Below are positions 1-6,191 of a stretch of 64,000 bases of DNA, piece by piece. The notes under the pieces are model-generated. The model was given only the letters and a program-made list of their open reading frames with translations. It did no database searches and was not told the origin of the DNA. A program made the position numbers and the translations under genes. Positions within the stretch are counted from its first letter, which is position 1. Each line of letters opens with the position of its first letter. The DNA is from Christiangramia gaetbulicola (lineage in GTDB: Bacteria > Bacteroidota > Bacteroidia > Flavobacteriales > Flavobacteriaceae): the NCBI RefSeq assembly GCF_003054225.1, contig NZ_QBKQ01000003.1, positions 248,001 through 312,000 on the forward strand, in the 5' to 3' direction.

Positions 1-925
1 TTTCTTTTTCGTCTGCAGCCAGTTCTTTCGCAATTTCCGCATCTTTTTCGTCATTTCCAGTTCTTTTGAAGGTGCCTGCGATAGGATGAATTTCGGCTCT
101 TCCTTTATCAACTACCAGTTGAGCTTCCGGCGAACTTCCAAAAATTTTGAAGTTTCCGTAGTCGAAATAGAACAGGTAGGGGGATGGGTTTACATTTCTC
201 AGGGCACGATAAACATTGAATTCATCACCCTTAAATTTCTGAGAGAATCTCCTGGAAAGTACCAACTGAAAAACATCTCCTCTATGACAATGTTCTTTTG
301 CTGCTTTTACAACAGACCTGTATTCATCATCGGTTAAATTAGAAACCGCATCTTCGTGTCTGCTGAAATTATAAGAAGCAAAATTCTTTACTTTCAATAA
401 TTGCTCGATCTCATCGATCTTACTTTCTGAAGCATAAGAGTGATCAAAAATATAAGCTTCATTTTTAAAGTGATTGATGGCGATGATATTCTGATAAACT
501 GCGTAATAAATATCCGGGATCTTAAGATCTTTTTCCTTCCTGGTCACCTCGACATTTTCAAAATATCTTACAGAGTCATAGGCTATGTACCCAAAAAGTC
601 CATTATTTATGAATTTAAAATCAGAAGAATCTGCCTTGAATTGTTGGGAGAATTTCTGAATTTCCTGAGGAACGGAAACCGAAGGATCAACATTCATGGT
701 TTCTGTTTTCCCATCTGGGAATGTTGAGGTAATTACCTCATTTTCCAATTTGAAGGATGCAATGGGATTGCAGCAGATATATGAAAAACTGTTATCGCTA
801 GCGTGATAATCACTACTTTCCAGCAATAAGCTGTTTGGATATTTATCTCTTAACTTCAGGTAGATACTAACCGGGGTAATGGTATCGGCAAGAATTTTTT
901 TATATTTTGTATTTAATTCAAACAT
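1..925 (-). CDS. trpE: Anthranilate synthase component I, 5' part (window-edge partial)
   Basis: Anthranilate synthase large subunit converts chorismate plus an amino group to anthranilate, the first committed step of tryptophan synthesis, normally with the glutamine amidotransferase TrpG. About 308 residues from the start codon are present; the rest lies left of the window. I see the LLES motif at residues 34-37 (tryptophan feedback site in the family), the chorismate-binding stretches GDVFQLVLSRRF and GSSPEAQLVV, and PIAGTFKR. ATG at 925 is the first in-frame start after the terminator hairpin. It is the first gene after a Trp-rich leader peptide, so it probably heads the trp operon. PabB and isochorismate synthases are relatives, but the WWW leader strongly favours TrpE. 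Confidence 0.93.
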   Translation of the reverse strand, partial: MFELNTKYKKILADTITPVSIYLKLRDKYPNSLLLESSDYHASDNSFSYICCNPIASFKLENEVITSTFPDGKTETMNVDPSVSVPQEIQKFSQQFKADSSDFKFINNGLFGYIAYDSVRYFENVEVTRKEKDLKIPDIYYAVYQNIIAINHFKNEAYIFDHSYASESKIDEIEQLLKVKNFASYNFSRHEDAVSNLTDDEYRSVVKAAKEHCHRGDVFQLVLSRRFSQKFKGDEFNVYRALRNVNPSPYLFYFDYGNFKIFGSSPEAQLVVDKGRAEIHPIAGTFKRTGNDEKDAEIAKELAADEKE

Positions 926-950
926 TGAATGTTGATTTTAAGCAATAAAA

Positions 951-976
951 AAAGGCTTGTCGTGAGACAAGCCTTT
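951..976 (-). terminator. Intrinsic terminator of the trp attenuator
   Basis: Read on the minus strand, a perfect 10-bp inverted repeat (AAAGGCTTGT / ACAAGCCTTT, loop CTCACG) runs into seven T residues at 953-947, only 22 nt before the trpE start. A terminator between promoter and structural gene is the hallmark of attenuation. Its loop plus the next base (CTCACGA, 966-960) is complementary over 7 nt to TCGTGAG at 1013-1007, which would form the competing antiterminator. Confidence 0.93.
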
Positions 977-1007
977 GTAATTTCTATAATGGAAATAGCA
1001 GTTTAGC

Positions 1008-1055
1008 TCACGAAGTTTGACGTAAGTTATTCCACCACCAGTTATTTTTTTTCAT
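1008..1055 (-). CDS. trpL: trp leader peptide (three consecutive Trp codons)
   Basis: A 15-residue peptide MKKNNWWWNNLRQTS with Trp codons at 1040-1032, ending in TGA at 1010-1008. An in-frame ATG at 1064 would add MFT; it lies 5 nt after the -7 box, so translation could be leaderless from there. The stop codon sits inside the segment TCGTGAG (1013-1007) that can pair with the terminator loop. A ribosome stalled on the Trp codons leaves that segment free to block the terminator. A ribosome at the stop codon covers it and lets the terminator form. The product is regulatory rather than functional in itself. Confidence 0.9.
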   Translation of the reverse strand: MKKNNWWWNNLRQTS

Positions 1056-1069
1056 TGTAAACATGACTT

Positions 1070-1100
1070 CAAATATAGAGATGAATTTTTTCAAAACAAA
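1070..1100 (-). promoter_or_regulatory. trp operon promoter, Bacteroidota sigma-A consensus
   Basis: On the minus strand TTTG (1100-1097), a 19-nt spacer, then TATATTTG (1077-1070) matches the Bacteroidota consensus TTTG-N19-TAnnTTTG exactly. The predicted transcription start is near 1064, at or just before the leader-peptide ATG. Confidence 0.85.
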
Positions 1101-1111
1101 TCTTTTTCCAA

Positions 1112-1140
1112 AATAAAATCCCGGAGCCGAAACTCCGGGG
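1112..1140 (-). terminator. Terminator after the YceI-family gene
   Basis: Inverted repeat CCCGGAG/CTCCGGG (1120-1126 and 1133-1139), followed on the minus strand by the T-rich run ATTTTATTTT. It lies 9 nt after the stop of the gene ending at 1149 and separates that operon from the trp promoter. Confidence 0.8.
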
Positions 1141-1148
1141 AATAATTA

Positions 1149-1727
1149 TTAGAACTTAAGATTTACTGCAAGGTCAAAATTGTCATAAATAGTCTTATCT
1201 CCAAGATTATCGAAGAAACTTCCTGACCCGTATCTTACGTTATACTTTGATCTGTCTATGGTAAGATTTGTTTTTGCTGAATTACCATTCATAACAAGGT
1301 CAAAAGTGATAGGATGTGTTTCGTTTTTGATTGTTAAATCTCCTACGATACCATATTTTCCATCACCTTTGGCAGCTGCACTAGTGATTACCAATTTAGC
1401 TGTTGGATGTTTCTCAACTCCGAAGAAATCCTCAGATTTCAAGTGACCTTCCAGCTTTCCTTTGTTCTCACCGGTAAGATCTGTCACAGTGATCGTGCTC
1501 ATATCCATCACGAATTCACCTCCTACGATCTTATCGTCTTCCATCATTAAATGACCGCTTTCAAGCTGGATAGTACCGTTGTGAGAACCGGTTACTTTTT
1601 CTCCAGTCCATTCCACGGTGCTGGCTTTAACGTCTACTTCCTTTTTTGTGTTTGTAAATGCAAGCGTTGTTAAAACGATTACTGCGGCTATTCCGCCTTT
1701 TAAAATTGTGTTTTTCATAATTTTCAA
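1149..1727 (-). CDS. YceI-family secreted protein
   Basis: A 192-residue protein with an N-terminal hydrophobic segment (about residues 8-25), typical of export, then a single YceI domain. That family has a lipocalin-like barrel that binds polyisoprenoids or other lipids. Family features are the core around VEWTGEKVTGSHNGTI, HLKSEDFFGVEKHPTAKL and the C-terminal DNFDLAVNLKF. It starts 10 nt after the upstream nitroreductase stop and ends at a strong hairpin, so it is the last gene of a MarR-nitroreductase-YceI operon. The arrangement suggests a redox or quinone stress response under MarR control (inference). The substrate cannot be read from sequence. Confidence 0.88.
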   Translation of the reverse strand: MKIMKNTILKGGIAAVIVLTTLAFTNTKKEVDVKASTVEWTGEKVTGSHNGTIQLESGHLMMEDDKIVGGEFVMDMSTITVTDLTGENKGKLEGHLKSEDFFGVEKHPTAKLVITSAAAKGDGKYGIVGDLTIKNETHPITFDLVMNGNSAKTNLTIDRSKYNVRYGSGSFFDNLGDKTIYDNFDLAVNLKF

Positions 1728-1737
1728 ATTTTAGTGT

Positions 1738-2391
1738 TTAGATTATTTCTATTAGATCTGATTTTGATTTTCTTACTTTAGCTAAGTGCTGATAATGATC
1801 TTCTTCGCTTCTGTATCCAATTGGAGCAATCACAGCAGTGGTCAGGTTTTTTTCTCCCAGACCAAGGATCTCATCAAATTTTGCAGCGTCGAATCCTTCC
1901 ATTGGGCAGGTATCGATTTTTAAACTGGCCGCGGCCGATAAAAGATTACCTAAAGCTATATAAGCTTGCTTAGCCGCCCAGGTATTCTGCAATTCAGCAG
2001 GAAGTTGGAGCGTTGTGCTTTTGATCATGTCTTCCATACCCTTTAGATCTTCACGGGACATATTTCTTGTTTCCGCAATATTATCCAGGTAGGTATCAAC
2101 ATATGCTTCATTCACAGATTTAAGGTTGGCAAAAATCAGGACATAAGAGGCATCTGTAATCTGAGTTTGGTTCCAGGCGGCTGCTTTCAATTGTTCTCTG
2201 ATTTTTTCATCCTCAACTACCATAACCTTGTAAGGTTGTAAACCATATGAAGAAGCTGTTAGCTGAATACTTTCTAATAAAGTATTTAGATCTGCTTTAC
2301 TGATCTCTTTTTCTGAATCGAATTTCTTAGTGGCATATCTCCAGTTAAGATCTTCATTGTAGGTGGTTTTAGTATTAACTTCTAAGCTCAT
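1738..2391 (-). CDS. NAD(P)H-dependent nitroreductase-family oxidoreductase
   Basis: A 217-residue FMN-dependent nitroreductase-family enzyme of the NfsB/dihydropteridine reductase type, cytoplasmic, which would reduce nitro compounds or quinones using NAD(P)H. The opening NWRYATKKFDSEKEIS and the segment QLTASSYGLQPYKVMVVED are characteristic FMN-site regions; AALSAAASLKIDTCPMEGF-like sequence follows near the C-terminal third. It overlaps the end of the upstream marR gene by 17 nt, indicating co-transcription and probable translational coupling. The natural substrate is not predictable. No defects are visible. Confidence 0.9.
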   Translation of the reverse strand: MSLEVNTKTTYNEDLNWRYATKKFDSEKEISKADLNTLLESIQLTASSYGLQPYKVMVVEDEKIREQLKAAAWNQTQITDASYVLIFANLKSVNEAYVDTYLDNIAETRNMSREDLKGMEDMIKSTTLQLPAELQNTWAAKQAYIALGNLLSAAASLKIDTCPMEGFDAAKFDEILGLGEKNLTTAVIAPIGYRSEEDHYQHLAKVRKSKSDLIEII

Positions 2392-2827
2392 TTAATTTGG
2401 TGTTTAGTGATAATAATTCCTTTTCATTTATTTTACTCGCAAAGTCGTTTTCGACTTTTTCGATTATCGGATCTATTTGTTCTAGTAAATTCAGGCCATT
2501 CTCAGTAATCCTTATTTCAATTTTTCTTCTATTAGAAGGGCAGATAATCCTTTCACATAGATCTTTCTCTACAAGTTTGTCTACAAGTCTGGTAGTATTA
2601 CTCATTTTGGTAACCATTCTTTCCTGAATAGTAGAAAGGTTGGCCGGTTTTCCTTTCTGACCTCTAAGAATTCTAAGAACATTAAACTGCTGAGAACTAA
2701 TTCCAAAAGGTTTTATCGCTTCCTGTATCTTATCACTTATGTGATTTGCGGTAACTATTAAATTTAAAGCCAGCTTTTTCGAAGGCGACATAATATCTTT
2801 TGTTTTTAGTAACTCTTCAATTTTCAT
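2375..2827 (-). CDS. MarR-family transcriptional regulator
   Basis: A 150-residue winged-helix protein with the MarR pattern: an N-terminal dimerisation helix, FGISSQQFNVLRILRGQKG leading into the recognition helix (SNTTRLVDKLVEKDL), the wing (RRKIEIRITENGLNLL) and a C-terminal helix. I chose ATG 2827 because the longer in-frame reading starts from TTG at 2854 inside a predicted -7 box. It heads an operon with a nitroreductase and a YceI protein, the usual MarR layout for repression of an oxidative or aromatic-compound response. Palindromic ATTTGTA elements just upstream suggest autoregulation. Confidence 0.9.
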   Translation of the reverse strand: MKIEELLKTKDIMSPSKKLALNLIVTANHISDKIQEAIKPFGISSQQFNVLRILRGQKGKPANLSTIQERMVTKMSNTTRLVDKLVEKDLCERIICPSNRRKIEIRITENGLNLLEQIDPIIEKVENDFASKINEKELLSLNTKLNELRS

Positions 2828-2870
2828 TTGTATAAACAACATTTGTATGTACAAATTTAGTTGATTTGTA
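2826..2870 (-). promoter_or_regulatory. Probable MarR operator overlapping the promoter
   Basis: ATTTGTA occurs three times (2826-2832, 2841-2847, 2864-2870), and the middle copy pairs with TACAAAT at 2850-2856 to make a 7+2+7 inverted repeat. On the minus strand TAAATTTG (2859-2852) fits the -7 box TAnnTTTG, so a bound repressor would cover the promoter. No -33 TTTG is present at the right distance. Confidence 0.6.
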
Positions 2871-2980
2871 TTCCGAGTTGTTTAATTTTTTGTTAAAATT
2901 TCTCCTCAAATTCTGTTCAATGCTTCAGAAAAAAAAATGGGCTTATATTTACCATACCAATAAAATTTAATGTTACTACT

Positions 2981-3295
2981 ATGAAAGAATTAAGTCAGGA
3001 AGAATGGCAAAAGCAATTAAAGAATGATAAGGAGGCCGTCATTCTCGATGTAAGAACTGAAGAGGAAGTAGAAGAGGGTTATATACCGAACTCAAAGAAT
3101 ATTGATATATATAAAGGTCAGGGTTTTATCAATGAGGTTGAAAAATTAGACAAATCCAAACACTATTATATTTATTGCCGCTCTGGTAAGAGGAGTTCTC
3201 AGGCTTGCACTTTACTGGATCAAATGGGGTTTAGTGAGACCTATAACTTGCTTGGAGGTTTTTCTGAATGGGAAGGAGAAAAAACCACAGATTAA
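2981..3295 (+). CDS. Single-domain rhodanese-like protein
   Basis: A 104-residue cytoplasmic rhodanese domain (no signal peptide), the size of GlpE/PspE-type sulfurtransferases that move sulfane sulfur from thiosulfate or persulfides to thiol acceptors. Visible features are VILDVRTEEEVEEGYIPNS and the active-site loop YCRSGKRSS, with the catalytic cysteine at about residue 67. The six-residue loop after the cysteine is the classic sulfurtransferase size. It is monocistronic, divergent from the marR operon and closed by a terminator at 3315-3340. Confidence 0.92.
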   Translation: MKELSQEEWQKQLKNDKEAVILDVRTEEEVEEGYIPNSKNIDIYKGQGFINEVEKLDKSKHYYIYCRSGKRSSQACTLLDQMGFSETYNLLGGFSEWEGEKTTD

Positions 3296-3314
3296 AAGAA
3301 ATCTATATAGAATT

Positions 3315-3340
3315 AAAAGCACCAATATTTGGTGCTTTTT
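3315..3340 (+). terminator. Rho-independent terminator after the rhodanese gene
   Basis: Eleven-bp perfect stem AAAAGCACCAA / TTGGTGCTTTT with a 3-nt loop, followed by T residues; 20 nt after the stop codon. Confidence 0.85.
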
Positions 3341-3394
3341 TATTTGTGATATACTCAGGGCGGCTTTTTTACGTTAAAAACATGAGGTGAACTA

Positions 3395-3424
3395 TTTGAT
3401 TAGTCTATTAAATTGATATATTTA
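3395..3424 (+). promoter_or_regulatory. Promoter of the PorT-like gene
   Basis: TTTG at 3395-3398, an 18-nt spacer and TATATTTA at 3417-3424: one mismatch from the Bacteroidota TTTG-N19-TAnnTTTG promoter, placed about 25-30 nt before the start codons at 3450 and 3456. Confidence 0.55.
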
Positions 3425-3449
3425 TCCCCATAAGTCCGCGAATTATACT

Positions 3450-4145
3450 ATGATTATGAATAAAGCACTTTATCTACTTGTTATTGGTTTGTTATGCTTT
3501 TCAGCGACTAACGCTCAGGAATTTAGCTTCGGTATTAAAGGAGGTCCCAGTTACGTGATGGGCGGTCAGATCACCGGTCGAGTAGGAGGAGGTACCGATT
3601 TCGGAGGAACTGTAGAGGCTGATTCAAAATTCAAATATCACGGTGGTGGTTTTTTTGAAGTTAGGTTCAATAAATTCATGATACGTCCGGAGCTTATTTA
3701 CAGCGCAATGGAAACTGAATTTGGGTTTCCTAGGCGGCCTTCAACATATGCAGTAGAAAAAATTAGTGTCCCTCTTCTTTTTGGATATAACGTATGGGGA
3801 CCTTTAGATATTTATGCAGGTCCTGCTTATCAAAAAATATTAGATGCAAGTTTAGAAGGAAATGAGCCAGATCAACCGGTAATAGTCCAGAATAGTCCTT
3901 TGGCGGCACAGGCTGGAATTAAGGCCGCTTTTGGACGTTTTGAACTAGATCTTAGATATGACCGCACCTTGGCATCCAAAGAACCCTATATTATCAATAT
4001 AGTAAATGGAGGACAGGATGGGTATGGTATTAATACTGCAGATTTCGATGACTCCAGATTGAATCAGTTATTATTGAGTATAAGTTTTAAGATATTTGAT
4101 AGTGCAGCAAATCCTGGAAGAAGAAAAGGCGGCTGTTATTTCTAG
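3450..4145 (+). CDS. PorT-family outer-membrane beta-barrel protein
   Basis: A 231-residue protein with a signal peptide (residues about 3-22, cleavage after TNAQ). An eight-stranded-barrel pattern follows: FSFGIKGGPSY, amphipathic strands with alternating aromatic residues, and a C-terminal strand LLLSISFKIF. This is the PorT/OmpA-like barrel fold common in Bacteroidota. Specific function is unknown; PorT proper serves type IX secretion, but this general family is large and most members are uncharacterised. ATG 3450 and 3456 are both possible. The last residues (NPGRRKGGCYF) form a basic, Cys-containing tail after the last strand, which is slightly odd for a barrel. Confidence 0.82.
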   Translation: MIMNKALYLLVIGLLCFSATNAQEFSFGIKGGPSYVMGGQITGRVGGGTDFGGTVEADSKFKYHGGGFFEVRFNKFMIRPELIYSAMETEFGFPRRPSTYAVEKISVPLLFGYNVWGPLDIYAGPAYQKILDASLEGNEPDQPVIVQNSPLAAQAGIKAAFGRFELDLRYDRTLASKEPYIINIVNGGQDGYGINTADFDDSRLNQLLLSISFKIFDSAANPGRRKGGCYF

Positions 4146-4179
4146 AATTATAATTAAAAAATTTCAAATTATATAAATG

Positions 4180-4203
4180 CCCTCTTTCTGGAGGGTTTTT
4201 TTT
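4180..4203 (+). terminator. Terminator after the PorT-like gene
   Basis: Hairpin CCCTC-tttct-GGAGGG followed by nine T residues, about 35 nt after the stop codon. Confidence 0.8.
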
Positions 4204-4225
4204 TGATCTTTATTAAGCTGAATAA

Positions 4226-4253
4226 AAAAGGGACAACTTCTGTTGTCCCTTTT
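4226..4253 (-). terminator. Second, bidirectional terminator
   Basis: GGGACAAC-ttct-GTTGTCCC with A residues on the left and T residues on the right, so it can act in both directions. On the minus strand it would end the HD-hydrolase transcript after a 3' untranslated region of about 180 nt. On the plus strand it is redundant with the terminator 25 nt earlier. Confidence 0.7.
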
Positions 4254-4430
4254 CCTGGTTGGTTAGCTAATGAATAAGGTTGAATTTTTCACCTATGCTA
4301 GTCTTACTCAGTAACCAAAACTTTGAATATTAAAGCTATAGCTATTTTTTTTAATTTCCTATATATGTTGAAATTTTGCTTGAATTAGAGCAGAATGCAG
4401 TAAAAAAAGGAATATAAAAGCTGAAATATT
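4254..4430. other. Intergenic stretch between convergent genes, possible long 3' UTR or small RNA
   Basis: No reading frame is supported. It contains a weak nested hairpin: GGTTA (4258-4262) can pair with TAACC (about 4312-4316), enclosing AGGT/ACCT, and there is a palindrome AGCTATAGCT near 4335. It could be the 3' UTR of the HD hydrolase mRNA or a separate minus-strand small RNA ending at the hairpin at 4226-4253. Confidence 0.35.
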
Positions 4431-5015
4431 CTACTTCTGCAATTGGGAATTGATCAGTTTTTTGATGTTTTTCTGTTTTACAGGATCCAGCACATTAATC
4501 CCGTAATGTGTATGAAATGTATGAGAATACAAAAAGTCTAGCTGAATTTTAAACCATTCCTTTTCGTCTATTTCCGGTCTGATATGTTTTAGCTCCTTGT
4601 ACAATTGATTGGAATAAATATCATACTCGTCGGTTCCCAAATAAAATAGGTCTGCATCTGCAACTATTTTATCATAGATGTTATGGGTTTCCTGAGGAAT
4701 ACGGGTAGCATTGATCATTCCACAGATAGTCTCGATCTCCTCCTCAGAATAATTAAATTCTGGTAATTCCTTAGATGCCAGCTTACAGCTTTTGGTCTCG
4801 TGATCTTTACGTCCTATCAAAAAACCGGCATCATGATATAATGCGGCGACTTTAATTAATTCGATCTCTTCCTCTGAAAGACCCTCATCTCTGGCAAGAA
4901 AAACCGAGCGTTCTATCACACGTTTTGTATGATCCAGACTATGATAATAGAGATAATAAGGGAGACCTTGCTCCAGGCGAGTGAATAGATTTTCGAAAAT
5001 CTGAGTTTTTTCCAT
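4431..5015 (-). CDS. HD-domain metal-dependent phosphohydrolase
   Basis: A 194-residue single HD-domain protein, cytoplasmic. The metal-binding pattern is visible: His in YYHSLDHTKRV, the HD doublet in AALYHDAGFL, a further His in RKDHETKSC and the distal Asp in KIVADADLFYLG. HD proteins hydrolyse nucleotides or phosphoesters; the substrate here is unknown. I chose ATG 5015; the longer reading starts at a GTG at 5036. It is flanked by non-coding DNA on both sides and appears monocistronic. The resemblance is to small HD hydrolases near the HDIG/RelA-like group rather than to full-length (p)ppGpp hydrolases. Confidence 0.85.
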   Translation of the reverse strand: MEKTQIFENLFTRLEQGLPYYLYYHSLDHTKRVIERSVFLARDEGLSEEEIELIKVAALYHDAGFLIGRKDHETKSCKLASKELPEFNYSEEEIETICGMINATRIPQETHNIYDKIVADADLFYLGTDEYDIYSNQLYKELKHIRPEIDEKEWFKIQLDFLYSHTFHTHYGINVLDPVKQKNIKKLINSQLQK

Positions 5016-5249
5016 GTTAAGGTCACTTCGTCTCACAATAAATCCTACCCTTATTTAATACTATTTACGAAAATTAATACAAATGAGTCTAATTTTACCT
5101 TTTAACTTTTTATGAAATTTCCTGATTGATGGAATTTAAAAATCAGATTTTCAGTAAAATATGAAAATTTTTAAGTTATTAAATATAACGTTTTCCTTTG
5201 CAAATAAATTCAGAAAGCCTATTAAAAATAAAAAATGAGTCTGTTGACT

Positions 5250-6113
5250 TCATCTTTCACCGAATTTCCATGCAATTAGACGACTTTTTTTATTTCCCAG
5301 AGCCATTTCTATGGTTTTGAATTCGGCTTTTAGTTTTTTTAATTGTTTGTAAATTTTCGGCAGGTTTTCTTTTTTTGAAACCAAACTGGTAAACCAACCT
5401 ACCTGCGTTTTGAATAACGCACTTTCTCTAATCATTCTTTTTAAAAATAAAGCCTCTCCGCCGTTGCACCAGAGTTCATTCGCCTGTCCTCCAAAATTTA
5501 ATTCTGAAGAATCTTTTAAACCAAGATTCTTTATTTTTCTGGATGCTGCTTTATCAGCTTCTTCTTTTGAGGCATGAAATGGCGGGTTACAAATACTGAA
5601 ATGATAATATTCACCTGGTCTGATCATTCCCTTGAAAATGCTTCCGCGATCATCCTGATGTCTTATTTCAATGTCTTCAATAAGATTTGGATTAGCCTGA
5701 ATGTTAGCTATGGCTGCTTCTACAGATAGTTTTTCAATATCTGTTCCCAGCATTTTCCAGCCATATATACGGTTAGCCAGAATTGGATAGATCGCATTGG
5801 CTCCAACCCCAATGTCAATACCTTTGATCTGGTCCTTTATATTTTCTTTAGATAGAAGATCTGACAGGTGATGAATATAATCTGCTCTTCCCGGAATTGG
5901 CGGACATAAATAGTTTTTGGGAATACTCCAGTTATCAACCTTGTAATGATGCTTTAGCAGAGCTTTATTCAGTTCAAGTACAGCATCAGGATCAGCAAAA
6001 TTAATGGTCTGGGTTCCATATTTATTCAGAAAAACAAATTTGGAAAGTTCTGGATTTGACTGGACTAGAGCTTCAAAGTCATATGAACCATTATGAATAT
6101 TCTCTGGATGCAT
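5250..6113 (-). CDS. rlmF: 23S rRNA (adenine-1618-N6)-methyltransferase
   Basis: A 287-residue SAM-dependent methyltransferase that methylates A1618 of 23S rRNA in E. coli (RlmF/YbiN). Family landmarks are the opening MHPENIHNGSYDFEAL, the SAM-binding region GIDIGVGANAIYPIL (about residues 98-112) and the catalytic NPPFHASKEEA motif (about residue 176, the N-P-P-F of N6-adenine methyltransferases). Length matches the family. It is divergent from a DbpA-type RNA helicase, whose E. coli counterpart also acts on 23S rRNA, so both genes may serve large-subunit biogenesis (inference). Confidence 0.93.
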   Translation of the reverse strand: MHPENIHNGSYDFEALVQSNPELSKFVFLNKYGTQTINFADPDAVLELNKALLKHHYKVDNWSIPKNYLCPPIPGRADYIHHLSDLLSKENIKDQIKGIDIGVGANAIYPILANRIYGWKMLGTDIEKLSVEAAIANIQANPNLIEDIEIRHQDDRGSIFKGMIRPGEYYHFSICNPPFHASKEEADKAASRKIKNLGLKDSSELNFGGQANELWCNGGEALFLKRMIRESALFKTQVGWFTSLVSKKENLPKIYKQLKKLKAEFKTIEMALGNKKSRLIAWKFGER

Positions 6114-6134
6114 TTTTTGAATTTAGAATAGCTT

Positions 6135-6142
6135 CAAAGGTA
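6135..6142 (-). promoter_or_regulatory. -7 box upstream of rlmF
   Basis: TACCTTTG on the minus strand matches TAnnTTTG, 21 nt before the rlmF start. No matching -33 TTTG is seen at 19 nt. Confidence 0.45.
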
Positions 6143-6179
6143 AAAGTTTTCAATCTGAATAAACTCTATAATTTAGCTG

Positions 6180-6187
6180 TACTTTTG
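6180..6187 (+). promoter_or_regulatory. -7 box directly before the helicase start (possible leaderless mRNA)
   Basis: TACTTTTG matches TAnnTTTG and ends 4 nt before the ATG at 6192, so transcription would begin at or beside the start codon. No -33 element is seen. Confidence 0.45.
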
Positions 6188-6191
6188 GGGC

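Noticed and set aside
440..727. Open frame on the plus strand
   Set aside because: It lies wholly inside trpE on the opposite strand; the trpE frame has clear family motifs.
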